This document shows positions 35,985-44,471 of a DNA stretch of 64,000 nt, in pieces. Both the position numbers and the translations under genes were made by a program. Below the pieces are notes generated by a model. The model saw only the letters and a program-made list of their open reading frames with translations. It ran no database searches and was not told the origin of the DNA. Origin of the DNA: an uncultured Bacteroidales bacterium (GTDB lineage: Bacteria; Bacteroidota; Bacteroidia; Bacteroidales; Bacteroidaceae); the NCBI GenBank assembly GCA_902802265.1, contig CADCLN010000005.1, positions 1-64,000 of the forward strand, written 5' to 3'. The first letter of the stretch is position 1, and each line of letters starts with the position of its first letter.

Positions 35985-36081
35985 CAGCCGATTTACGAGC
36001 GAATAGCAAATCTGAGCTGAAAGGATTGAAGATTCGGCGTAAACATTTTCATTTTTTAATCATTTAAAATTTTACAAAATT

Positions 36082-36351
36082 ATGTATCTTGATTCAGCCA
36101 AAAAAGCAGAAATCTTCGAAAAATTTGCAGGTTCTGCCAAGAACACAGGTTCAACCGAAGGACAGGTAGCTTTGCTTACCTATCGCATTCAGCATCTCAC
36201 TGAGCACATGAAGGCTAACCACAAGGATTACGCCACAAACCGTGCATTGGTGATGCTTGTTGGTCAGCGTCGTTCACTTCTTTCTTACCTGAAGCGTAAG
36301 GACATTGAGCGTTACCGTGCCATCATCAAGGAACTCGGTCTGCGTAAGTAA
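36082..36351 (+). CDS. rpsO: Ribosomal protein S15
   Basis: 89 residues, full length. It binds 16S rRNA helices in the small-subunit central domain. The conserved NTGSTEGQVALLTYRI and LVGQRRSLLSYLKRKD motifs are present. Its stop overlaps the next start (TAATG), so the methyltransferase gene is translationally coupled. Confidence 0.98.
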   Translation: MYLDSAKKAEIFEKFAGSAKNTGSTEGQVALLTYRIQHLTEHMKANHKDYATNRALVMLVGQRRSLLSYLKRKDIERYRAIIKELGLRK

Positions 36352-37547
36352 TGCCTGTTTATTCCAAAGATTTTAAGGAATTCCTTCGTGCACATCGTAC
36401 TGTCGATGTGCACGAATTGTTATTGGCTCAAAGTCGTTATCCCGAGATTGACATGGCAGCGGCTGCACAGCAAATCAGCGGTTGGCAGATGGCTCGGCAA
36501 AAATTGCCGCTTTGGGCCGAGACGGAGGGCATCTTGTTTCCGCCCCATTTGAACATGGAGCAGTGTTCCAGTCAGTTGGCAGCCATGTACAAAGGTCAGA
36601 TTGTGGCAGGGGGAAAATCAATGACAGACCTCACAGCTGGTTTTGGTGTGGATGCCACCATGTTGGCGCAGAAATATCAGCACCTCAACTATGTGGAACG
36701 GGATGCTGTGTTGTGCGACATTGCACAGAACAATCTGTCGCTGTTGGGAGTGACGGATTTCAGCCTCTATCCAGAAGAAGCTGCCGAAGTGCTTCGTCGT
36801 TTGCCGCATCAAGACCTTATTTATATAGACCCAGCCCGCCGAGGTCGGCATGGGCAGCGGGTTTATGCGTTGACTGACTGTACGCCAGACGTCACGGAAA
36901 TGCAGGATGTGTTGTTAGAGAAAGCCGACACCGTGTTGCTCAAACTGTCTCCGATGCTTGATGTTCAGGTGGTCATGCGTAGTTTGAAGCATATCACGGA
37001 GGTACACATTGTCAGTGTCAATGGAGAATGTAAGGAATTGTTGGTAAAACAAAATGTTTCAAATATCCCTACGCAGTTTTTCTGTGTGAATATAAAGAAA
37101 GAAGGCAGAACCGATGTTTTTCAGTTTACCTCTGAATCTGAGCAAACCGCTGTCTGTCATTATGCCGATGCTGTGGACAAATATCTCTATGAGCCCAATG
37201 CCAGTCTGATGAAGGCTGCCCCCTTTAAGCGTCTTGCCGAGAAATATGGTCTTTTGAAAATCAGTCCAATCAGTCATCTTTATACCAGTAATCAGTTGGT
37301 GGAAGATTTCCCTGGACGCATTTTTCAAGTCGAAAACACACTTACGTTGAACAAACGTGATGTAAAGGAAAAACTGGCAGGACTGCAACAGGCCAATATC
37401 ACAGTGCGCAATTTCCCATTGACTGTGGCACAGTTGCGGGAGAAGTTGAAACTGAAAGAAGGAGGCAAGGACTATCTTTTTGCCACGACGTTGAAGGATG
37501 GCAAACACATCCTGATTCACTCAACGATGTACTGCAAGACGACGTAG
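36351..37547 (+). CDS. SAM-dependent methyltransferase with THUMP-like domain (PG_1098 type)
   Basis: 398 residues. A class I methyltransferase core occupies about 70-240: DLTAGFGVDATMLA is the SAM-binding glycine-rich loop and DLIYIDPARRG the DPAR-type catalytic motif. The C-terminal part (about 250-398) matches the THUMP-like/ferredoxin-like domains of PG_1098-type proteins, which suggests an RNA substrate. Its ATG shares one base with the rpsO stop. Its 3' end overlaps the converging transglutaminase gene by 31 nt. Confidence 0.88.
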   Translation: MPVYSKDFKEFLRAHRTVDVHELLLAQSRYPEIDMAAAAQQISGWQMARQKLPLWAETEGILFPPHLNMEQCSSQLAAMYKGQIVAGGKSMTDLTAGFGVDATMLAQKYQHLNYVERDAVLCDIAQNNLSLLGVTDFSLYPEEAAEVLRRLPHQDLIYIDPARRGRHGQRVYALTDCTPDVTEMQDVLLEKADTVLLKLSPMLDVQVVMRSLKHITEVHIVSVNGECKELLVKQNVSNIPTQFFCVNIKKEGRTDVFQFTSESEQTAVCHYADAVDKYLYEPNASLMKAAPFKRLAEKYGLLKISPISHLYTSNQLVEDFPGRIFQVENTLTLNKRDVKEKLAGLQQANITVRNFPLTVAQLREKLKLKEGGKDYLFATTLKDGKHILIHSTMYCKTT

Positions 37548-38929
37548 AAACCAGTGCCGGCACTGCTGTGTTCCACTAACAGATTCAGCGTTCCGCGTTC
37601 CTGCGGTGTGACCATCATACGCTGCGAACCGTCGTCAAGTGTTTCCCAGGCATTTTGCCAATGGCTGCCGTTCTGGATAGCCCATCGAGCTTCTGCAGAA
37701 ACAGGAGTGATGTTGAAGAAATAAGGCGTTCCTGCTTTCAGCCTTTCTGTCAGCGGCATTTCGTGCAGCACAAAACTCTGGTTTTCAGACGCAGGATAAA
37801 ATACGGGCACAGATGTCAGTCTGCCTGCTTTGGCTTCGCGTACAACCCATGCCGCATCCAGTCCAGGAATACGTGTGAAAAACTCCTTCTTCATATTCTT
37901 GACAGCTGCCACTTCGGGCACATTCCAGGGACACTCTTTCTCTATTCTTGCTTGCCCTTCAGCGTCGGGTGCTATGACATCATATTGCACCATGCCATGA
38001 TATTTTCCATCTGTGCCCATTGTCCACAGGGTAAGGATGCCCTCCTTGAAGGGGATGTAGTTTGTTGTCATGCTGCCATCGCTGTTCATCTGCCAGTTTT
38101 TTTCTTCCACCCAATCACCTTCATGCGAAAGGCATACCTCCATGTCGGTTAGTTTCTTAAGCGAAAAAGTGTAGGGTTGACCAGCTTTTAGCGTTGCCGT
38201 GGTAGGCCAGTTTTTCAGCTGAACCACCCCGCGTCCAGCATTCATGAAGGTGGGCAGAGAAGACACCTTTCCGCTGACCATGTCCCTCAGCGACTCCCCT
38301 CCGTCCAGTCCGAAATCGCCCAGCGGTTCGCAGCAGGGCAGTCTGTCGAACACCTTGCGGCTGATGGCAGGATTCAGCATCTGCATCTCTGCCTTGTCGG
38401 GAAAATGTCTGAAAATCATCCATTCCGGACTGACATTAAACCAGACGTCATAGTCTTTGTTGCGGACAAACTGTCCGTTATCCACAGAACCCGAACCCCA
38501 GGTGGGGTCCATCAAAATCCAGTCCGTGTCCCCCTTTACGCAGACCCATCCATGCGCTTCGCAGACACCGTCCCTCACCTTGGCTACTCCCGAAACGATG
38601 TGGCACTCCAACCCCACCGCCTTGGCCAGACAATAGTACAGTTCGCAATACCCCTGGCAAACGCCACGCTTCCTTTCCCAACACTCATCAACGTGAAGCA
38701 GTTTGCCCTCTACATCGTAAGACAACTGCTGGCAAACAAACCGATACAGAGCCAACGCCTGTTCCGTCTTCGACGTCACCCCCTCCGTCACCTCCTTGCC
38801 GATGCCCTTCCAGTCATATTGCGTCTTGACATTTTCTTCAAAGATGAACTTGCTTTTGTCGATTCTCTGAGCCACAGCAGGCGAGCAGAAAAGGAAAAGA
38901 GAAAAGAAAAATGGCAGAAAAAAACTCAT
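37517..38929 (-). CDS. Secreted transglutaminase-like protein
   Basis: 470 residues from the ATG at 38929, with a signal peptide (to about 20, AVAQ). The upstream continuation of the frame to 39031 runs through promoter and heptamer sequence, so it is rejected. A transglutaminase-like papain-fold domain lies at about 45-190 with the triad Cys in RGVCQGYCELYY, His in EAHGWVCV and Asp in LMDPTWGSG. The rest (about 230-470) is beta-rich with repeated W.....DGS.(T/R) motifs. Family members act as peptidases or cross-linkers; the substrate is unknown. It converges on the methyltransferase gene with 31 nt of coding overlap. Confidence 0.88.
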   Translation of the reverse strand: MSFFLPFFFSLFLFCSPAVAQRIDKSKFIFEENVKTQYDWKGIGKEVTEGVTSKTEQALALYRFVCQQLSYDVEGKLLHVDECWERKRGVCQGYCELYYCLAKAVGLECHIVSGVAKVRDGVCEAHGWVCVKGDTDWILMDPTWGSGSVDNGQFVRNKDYDVWFNVSPEWMIFRHFPDKAEMQMLNPAISRKVFDRLPCCEPLGDFGLDGGESLRDMVSGKVSSLPTFMNAGRGVVQLKNWPTTATLKAGQPYTFSLKKLTDMEVCLSHEGDWVEEKNWQMNSDGSMTTNYIPFKEGILTLWTMGTDGKYHGMVQYDVIAPDAEGQARIEKECPWNVPEVAAVKNMKKEFFTRIPGLDAAWVVREAKAGRLTSVPVFYPASENQSFVLHEMPLTERLKAGTPYFFNITPVSAEARWAIQNGSHWQNAWETLDDGSQRMMVTPQERGTLNLLVEHSSAGTGFYVVLQYIVE

Positions 38930-38958
38930 CCGTTTTGTGTTTTTAGTGATTTTGTGCG

Positions 38959-38966
38959 CAAAGTTA
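38959..38966 (-). promoter_or_regulatory. Promoter of the transglutaminase-like gene
   Basis: TAACTTTG followed by CG on the minus strand, 30 nt before the ATG at 38929. This supports the choice of that start. Confidence 0.7.
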
Positions 38967-38980
38967 GGAAAAAATAGTGG

Positions 38981-39018
38981 ATGGTAAATGGTAAATGGTA
39001 AATAATTCTTACCTTTGC
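38981..39018 (+). repeat. Heptamer array joined to the 20-nt promoter block
   Basis: ATGGTAA units (about three) run into TAAATAATTCTTACCTTTGC at 38999-39018, identical to the blocks at 23965-23984, 24186-24205 and 48712-48731. Confidence 0.9.
39010..39017 (+). promoter_or_regulatory. Promoter of the CHASE2-CHAT operon
   Basis: TACCTTTG, an exact -7 match, 24 nt before the ATG at 39041. Confidence 0.75.
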
Positions 39019-39040
39019 GCCCAAAAAGCACTACGAAGCC

Positions 39041-40183
39041 ATGAAAAGTGTACTCTGGTTAAAAGACCACATAGGTGTAACGCTGCTGGCCATGCTCATT
39101 CTGTGGATTTGTTCCATGGCAGCGATGAACCTGTCATTCTTCAACCCCGTGCAGCGAGCCATTAAGAACTTCTCGCTTTCCGACGTCTATTACCAAATGA
39201 TGCAGCAATCAGGGCAGGCAGAGACAAGCGGACTCATCACAATTATAGACGCAACCTCCTATTACGACCGCGGCAAAATCGGCGAAATGATGCAGCAGAT
39301 CAGTCAGTGCAACCCAGCTGTGGTGGGTGTGGACTGCATCTATGAAGGTTTCCGTGGCGACACCCTGGGCAGCAACCTTCTTGCCGAAGGCATTTTCACC
39401 CTGCCCAACCCCATTTTTGCTTTCAAACTGAACAACTACGACGAGGAAAAAGGTGAATTTACCAGTACACGCCATTCCTTCTTCACCTTTGTGGGCGATT
39501 TGACAGAAGGCTTTTCCAACATCAGTTACGACAGCAACGGCATCACGGTGCGCAATCTGGTCACTCAGAAAATAGTGAATGGCGACACGCTTTGTTCTCT
39601 GCCTTACCAGATGGCACGGGCCTTTACCTCCGATGTGGAACAATTTGCTTCCACCGAAGAACGCATCATTGACTACACGCCCACAGTGTTCCCTGTCGTT
39701 CCCTGCGACTCCATCCTGCAAAACGCCGCCTTGTTGAAAGACCGCATTGTCTTCATCGGAGCCACCCACGACGATGCAGATATGCACTTCTCCCCCTTCG
39801 GACGCATTCCTGGCACAGTGATTCAGGCATACATCCTGCAAACCCTGCTCGAACACCACAAGACCCATGAAGTCAACTTCTGGTTGATGCTGCTGATTTC
39901 CTTTGCCGTCATACTCTTGACAGACGTGATGCAGACCAAACTCCGCCGTTGGGGGCAAGGGCTGAAAAACCCCTGGCTACGCCTGGTCTTCAGTTCAGCA
40001 TTGACACGCAATCTCATCAACTTCATCTGGATAGGATTCCTTCTCTACATCAACTTCCTCCTTTTCAGCCTCTACGACATCTACTTCAATCCCACCTTCA
40101 TGCTTGTCAGCATTGCCCTCCTCGTAGAAGCACGACTCTTCTACGAAGCAGGAAAAGAAGCCTATAAAATACATACATCATAA
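39041..40183 (+). CDS. CHASE2-domain membrane sensor protein
   Basis: 380 residues. One N-terminal membrane helix (about 12-32) leads to a periplasmic CHASE2 domain (about 40-270: LITIIDATSYYDRGKI, PAVVGVDCIYEGFRGD, LKDRIVFIGATHDDADMHFSPFG, PGTVIQAYILQTLL). Three C-terminal helices follow (about 280-298, 328-348 and 350-370). There is no kinase, cyclase or other cytoplasmic output domain, which is unusual for CHASE2 proteins. The two genes behind it (18 and 15 nt gaps) encode secreted proteins, so signalling may be within the periplasm. First gene of a three-gene operon under its own promoter. Confidence 0.88.
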   Translation: MKSVLWLKDHIGVTLLAMLILWICSMAAMNLSFFNPVQRAIKNFSLSDVYYQMMQQSGQAETSGLITIIDATSYYDRGKIGEMMQQISQCNPAVVGVDCIYEGFRGDTLGSNLLAEGIFTLPNPIFAFKLNNYDEEKGEFTSTRHSFFTFVGDLTEGFSNISYDSNGITVRNLVTQKIVNGDTLCSLPYQMARAFTSDVEQFASTEERIIDYTPTVFPVVPCDSILQNAALLKDRIVFIGATHDDADMHFSPFGRIPGTVIQAYILQTLLEHHKTHEVNFWLMLLISFAVILLTDVMQTKLRRWGQGLKNPWLRLVFSSALTRNLINFIWIGFLLYINFLLFSLYDIYFNPTFMLVSIALLVEARLFYEAGKEAYKIHTS

Positions 40184-40201
40184 ACCCAAAACACCAGCCC
40201 C

Positions 40202-40654
40202 ATGAAACGAAACATCTTTATTCTCCTTATGCTCCTGCTTGGCACAACCTGCCGAGCACAAGACCTCTACGTCTATTCCATCATCGGAACAGTCAAAGAA
40301 GTGAAAGGCAAGATTTCCTCCGAAATCACGGTCCGTCAAGTGCTTACACCTCAGTCAGTCGTAAACTTCGCCAATGGCTCCAAACTCGTATTGGTTGACC
40401 CCCAGAACAGCAAGCAATACACACTTACAGCTTCTGGAACCTACACCGTCGAGAAACTCATTGCCAAGTTGAAAAACTCCACGAAAAACCTGACAAAGAT
40501 GTACCTCACCTATCTGATGAAACAAATCTCAGGAAAAGGTGTGCTCACCTCGCAGAAAGCCGTTGACGGAGGCTACGCTTCCATTGAACGAGAAACCGAC
40601 GACTCACTCTTCATCAACATGGAAATACCCGACTCCGTGAAAGCAGAAGAGTAA
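40202..40654 (+). CDS. Small secreted protein of the CHASE2-CHAT operon (possibly FecR-like)
   Basis: 150 residues with a signal peptide (to about 20, CRAQ). The mature part has short beta strands: VYSIIGTVKEVKG, NGSKLVLVDPQNSKQYTL and SGTYTVEKLI. The spacing is reminiscent of FecR-type sensor folds, but the match is only suggestive. A Lys/Asn-rich helix (about 92-110) follows. It lies between the CHASE2 gene and the TPR-CHAT gene with very short gaps and is probably a partner of both. No confident family. Confidence 0.75.
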   Translation: MKRNIFILLMLLLGTTCRAQDLYVYSIIGTVKEVKGKISSEITVRQVLTPQSVVNFANGSKLVLVDPQNSKQYTLTASGTYTVEKLIAKLKNSTKNLTKMYLTYLMKQISGKGVLTSQKAVDGGYASIERETDDSLFINMEIPDSVKAEE

Positions 40655-40669
40655 CCCCCACACAGCCCC

Positions 40670-43600
40670 ATGAAACTCAAAATTCTTCACCACAGATTAC
40701 TCAGATTCTTTATCCTCCCCCTAAAGGGGGAGCTTGAGGGGGTCTTCTTCATTCTTCATTCTTTATTCTTCATTCTTCATTTTTTCCTCCTCCCAGCATC
40801 CTCCCTCCACGCCCAAACCGATGCCGAAAAAGAACAAAACAAAAGGCAAGAACAAAAGATTGAACAACTGGCAGCGCAGTCCATGCAAGCCCGTGAAAGC
40901 GGAAACATCGCAGAAGCCATCCGCCTTTGTGATGAAGAAATCGCCTTGCGCCACAAGCAGAGACACCCCTACAACCTCATTGCCAACGCCATACACAACC
41001 AAGCCATCAACTACTCCCTGCAACTCAACTACGACAAAGCCATCCACACAGAACAGGAAGCCATCACCCTTTACCAAAAAATGGCATCCGCCGATGAACA
41101 AAACATCGCCGTCAGCCTCTTCAACCTCTCCACCTACTACTACAGCCGTGGACACGTTGGAGACCTCGACCAAGCCATACACTACGCAGAACAGGCACTG
41201 CAGACGGGCGACAAGAAAATCGCCGTCTGGGCAACCAACCAACTCATTGCCTACTACACACAGGCAGGACAAAACGACCGTGCCGCCGACCTCAGCAAGA
41301 ACATCCTGAAGATGGGGAAGAAGGCATTTGGAGAAAAAAGCACCGAATACGCCGACATCCTCTCTACACAGGCAAAACACCTCGCCAAGACAGGACACCT
41401 CCAGCAAGCCATTCAGAACGCCACCCAGAGCATCGTCATCAGCGAAACCCTCGGCGACACACTCAGCCTCCCCTTTGCCCAGCACCTCATGACAGCAGCC
41501 TCGCTCTACGTGGCTCGGGAAAACTATCGCCAGAGCCTCCAGCTCTACCAGCGAGCCCAATCCCTGCTGCTCCAGCTGGAAGGAACCCACGGCATCAACT
41601 ACACCCACTGCACCGGCGACCTCTCCTTCGTCTATGCCAAGCTGGGCGACCTCGAAAAATCCAACGACCTCGCCATCGGCATCACCCGTTCAAAAAACGA
41701 TGTCACCCTGCAGAACGCCGCCTCCCTTACCAAGCAGGCACAAATCCATGCCACCAACGGCGACTACACCCACGCCATCCCCATCCAGCAGCAAGCCATC
41801 GACATCTACGCCATGAACCAAGACTCCGTCGGCATGGCAAACGCCTACATCGAACTGTCACGCTACTACAACCGCAACCGTCAGACCGACCAAGCCATCA
41901 CCACCTGCCAGCAAGCCATCGACTACCTGCTATCCCGCAGCGACCAGGCCGAAATGCTGGCTCGGGCCTACAACAACATGGCCATCTTCAGTCGCGCACA
42001 GGGCGACACACAGTCCGTACAGGACTTCTCCGAAAAAGCCGTACAATACTACGAAGCCGCAGCCGACACACTCAACACACCCTACGCCACCATCCTCGGT
42101 AACCTCTCCACCTTCTGCTTCGACCAGGGACACACCGCCGATGCCATCCGCTACAGCCTCCGCTCCCTCGGCATCCTCCGCAGGCTGCTGGGCGAAGACC
42201 ACCCCGACAACGTCCTCCCCCTCCTCAACCTCGCCAACTTCTACTATCAGCAAGGCGACCTGCCGCACTGCTACCACTACTACCACCAGGCACTCCACCT
42301 GCAGACCCGCATCGTGCAAGCCAACTTCACACACATGACCACCAACGGGCGCGAAGCCTACTGGAACACCAAGAAACCACTCTACGCACAGGCACCCATC
42401 TTCTCCTACCATGCACAGCCTACAGACTCCCCCATCCTCACCGACACCTACAACGCCCAGCTCTTCACCAAGGGCATCCTGCTCAACTCCGAGATAGACT
42501 TCAAAACCCTGCTGCAGCGCAGCGGCAACCTGCAAATGCTCGACCAGTACAACCGACTGGCCAGCCTGAACGACACCATCGAACTCCTCTACAATGCCGC
42601 TACCCCCGCCGCTGCAGCCAGGGCCGACAGCCTGCGGGGGCAAGCCATCATCCTTGAACGCAAACTCATGCAGGGCAGTAAGGAATACGGCGACTACACT
42701 GAGAGCATGCACATTACAGCAGCCACCGTCGCCCAGCACCTTCGCGAAGAAGATGTGGCGGTCGAACTCTTCGAAGTCCCCACAGCCGACGGAGGCACCA
42801 CCTACTTTGCCATGTACCTGCGCAAAGACTGGCACATCCCACGCCTCGTGCCCCTCTTCGGCACAGCCCAACTCCAAGCCTTCCAGCAAGACGGAAAAGA
42901 TTTCTTCCAACTCATTCAGCAAAAAGCTGGCATCAACTACATCTTCAACAACACACAGCTGGGCAACCTCGTCTGGCACCCCCTCCGGCGGGCATGGGAG
43001 AGCGACACCCTTCTGCCGCCCGTCCGCAACATCTACTTCTCCCCCACAGGCATCTTCTACAAATGGGGCATAGAATACCTGCAGATCGACGATACCCACC
43101 GCATCGGCGACCTCTACGACCTCTACCGCCTCTCCTCCACCAAGCAATTGGTACACCGCACCGAATCGCGCCCCATCCGCCACGCCACCATCTTCGGCGG
43201 CATCAACTACGACCTGACTATTGCCGAAATGCGCGAACTCCACCAGACGGGCACGACCCGCTACAAAGCCACCTACATGACCTACGACGTAGATATGGAC
43301 CGCAATGCCGACAAAGAAATAAGCGACACCCGTTCACTGATCGACTTTGAAGAATTCGACGAAACAGGCGGCACACGCGCAGGAGTGGCATACCTGCAAG
43401 GCACCTACGACGAAGCCCAACTCATCGGCGAACAACTCATGCAGCACGACATCCCCACCAACATGGTGCTTCAGCACGAAGCCACCGAGGAAAACTTCAA
43501 AGCCCTCAGCGGCAGCCGTCAGTCGCTCGTCCACATCGCCACCCACGGCTTCAGCTTCCCCCCTGGCTCCAAATCCCGTCGTGCCCTGGCATACCTCCTT

Positions 43601-44053
43601 GGAAAGACACCTGGCACACCCGCCTCGGGCAACAGCATGCACTACTCCGGACTGCTCCTTGCTGGGGCTGCCAACCTCTTCAACCACCACCAGCGCATCC
43701 CCGCCGACATAGAAGACGGAGTGCTCACCGCAGCCGAAATCTCAGCCCTCGACCTGCGCGACCTCGACCTCGTCGTGCTTTCAGCCTGCCAGACCGGACT
43801 GGGCGACGTGCAGGACGATGGAGTCTTCGGACTGCAACGCGGATTCAAGAAAGCAGGAGCCCACACCCTGCTGATGAGCCTCTGGAGCGTCAACGACCAG
43901 ACCACCCAGCGGCTCATGACCACCTTCTACACCGCCCTGGTCCAGGGCGACAGCCGTCACGAAGCCTTCCGCAAAGCCCAGCAAGCCGTCCAATCCTCCG
44001 AACACAACGACCCCTACTACTGGGCTTCATTCATTATGCTCGACGACATTTAG
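40670..44053 (+). CDS. Secreted TPR-CHAT (caspase-like) protein
   Basis: 1127 residues. The N-terminus is an unusually long signal peptide (cleavage near Ala48 in SSLHA) encoded largely by intergenic-type repeats. Tetratricopeptide repeats fill about 55-560 (for example NAIHNQAINYSLQLNYDKAI and ARAYNNMAIFSRAQGDTQSV). A linker with NGREAYWNTKK and a helical region precede the C-terminal CHAT domain (about 820-1127). The caspase-type dyad is intact: His959 in VHIATHGF and Cys1040 in LSACQTGLGD. The family includes separase-like proteases and the TPR-CHAT protease of Craspase, but an exported one coupled to CHASE2 points to a periplasmic role. Codons are extremely C-ending. Confidence 0.93.
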   Translation: MKLKILHHRLLRFFILPLKGELEGVFFILHSLFFILHFFLLPASSLHAQTDAEKEQNKRQEQKIEQLAAQSMQARESGNIAEAIRLCDEEIALRHKQRHPYNLIANAIHNQAINYSLQLNYDKAIHTEQEAITLYQKMASADEQNIAVSLFNLSTYYYSRGHVGDLDQAIHYAEQALQTGDKKIAVWATNQLIAYYTQAGQNDRAADLSKNILKMGKKAFGEKSTEYADILSTQAKHLAKTGHLQQAIQNATQSIVISETLGDTLSLPFAQHLMTAASLYVARENYRQSLQLYQRAQSLLLQLEGTHGINYTHCTGDLSFVYAKLGDLEKSNDLAIGITRSKNDVTLQNAASLTKQAQIHATNGDYTHAIPIQQQAIDIYAMNQDSVGMANAYIELSRYYNRNRQTDQAITTCQQAIDYLLSRSDQAEMLARAYNNMAIFSRAQGDTQSVQDFSEKAVQYYEAAADTLNTPYATILGNLSTFCFDQGHTADAIRYSLRSLGILRRLLGEDHPDNVLPLLNLANFYYQQGDLPHCYHYYHQALHLQTRIVQANFTHMTTNGREAYWNTKKPLYAQAPIFSYHAQPTDSPILTDTYNAQLFTKGILLNSEIDFKTLLQRSGNLQMLDQYNRLASLNDTIELLYNAATPAAAARADSLRGQAIILERKLMQGSKEYGDYTESMHITAATVAQHLREEDVAVELFEVPTADGGTTYFAMYLRKDWHIPRLVPLFGTAQLQAFQQDGKDFFQLIQQKAGINYIFNNTQLGNLVWHPLRRAWESDTLLPPVRNIYFSPTGIFYKWGIEYLQIDDTHRIGDLYDLYRLSSTKQLVHRTESRPIRHATIFGGINYDLTIAEMRELHQTGTTRYKATYMTYDVDMDRNADKEISDTRSLIDFEEFDETGGTRAGVAYLQGTYDEAQLIGEQLMQHDIPTNMVLQHEATEENFKALSGSRQSLVHIATHGFSFPPGSKSRRALAYLLGKTPGTPASGNSMHYSGLLLAGAANLFNHHQRIPADIEDGVLTAAEISALDLRDLDLVVLSACQTGLGDVQDDGVFGLQRGFKKAGAHTLLMSLWSVNDQTTQRLMTTFYTALVQGDSRHEAFRKAQQAVQSSEHNDPYYWASFIMLDDI
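40685..40790 (+). repeat. Intergenic-type repeats within the CHAT start region
   Basis: In order: a CACCACAGATTAC-type unit, the CCTCCCCCTAAAGGGGGAG palindrome element (40714-40746) and TTCTTCATTCTTCATTC-type heptamers (40746-40785). All three families are intergenic elsewhere in the window, but here they are in frame and translated. Confidence 0.85.
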
Positions 44054-44471
44054 GAAAATTCCTTATTAGTGGAAATTCAATTTCAGAAAAGCATACCCCC
44101 CCTTTCCCCTTTTCTTCACCGCATATTTTGTAAAATAGGTTCCCAGAGTTAAAACAACGCCATCGTTTCTATAAACAACGGCGTTGTTTTTAAAAACATC
44201 GACGCTGTTTCTACAAACATCGCCGATGTTTTAACTTTTGAGCCGTGTTTCAGTGAAAATGGTGCATAGTTCTGTTTATTTTCATGCTCAAAGCAATTGG
44301 ATTTCTATTGTAGTTTACCGAAAGATTTTCTTGGTGGTATATTCCAGCGGATAATCATATCATAAGAAATAAATTCTCAGACAAAGAGATAAGCAAAGTA
44401 CATGTCTATGAAACGAGTACGTGCCTGAATGACAATCGCAGAAGTCAAACCGGCACGGAATTTAAACTCGT
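44054..44471. other. Convergent intergenic region CHAT / MFS transporter
   Basis: This 418-nt region carries the 21-nt dyad array (44152-44235) about 100 nt after the CHAT stop. The remainder is AT-rich with no recognised gene, and no simple terminator was recognised. Confidence 0.65.
44148..44235. repeat. Four tandem 21-nt dyad units (AAACAWCG-N-CGWTGTTT)
   Basis: Units start at 44152, 44173, 44194 and 44215, exactly 21 nt apart. The second (AAACAACGGCGTTGTTT) and fourth (AAACATCGCCGATGTTT) are perfect 17-nt palindromes; the first and third are near-perfect. The whole array is bounded by GTTAAAAC (44148-44155) and its complement GTTTTAAC (44228-44235). Confidence 0.92.

Larger units (their letters stand above)
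35664..36081. other. Divergent intergenic region acpP / rpsO
   Basis: This 418-nt region holds the acpP promoter and its leader, GAAGAAT-type repeats (35938-35970), the rpsO promoter and a leader of about 90 nt. In that leader GCCGA (35987-35991) can pair with TCGGC (36035-36039); an S15 autoregulatory structure is possible but not shown. No further gene is seen. Confidence 0.6.

Noticed and set aside
38930-39031. Upstream extension of the transglutaminase gene by 34 codons
   Set aside because: It runs through the gene's own promoter and the heptamer array of the divergent operon; the downstream ATG gives a clean signal peptide.
41930-43243. Minus-strand frame of 437 residues within the CHAT gene
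   Set aside because: The Val/Gly/Glu-rich sequence is typical of the reverse of C-ending codons.
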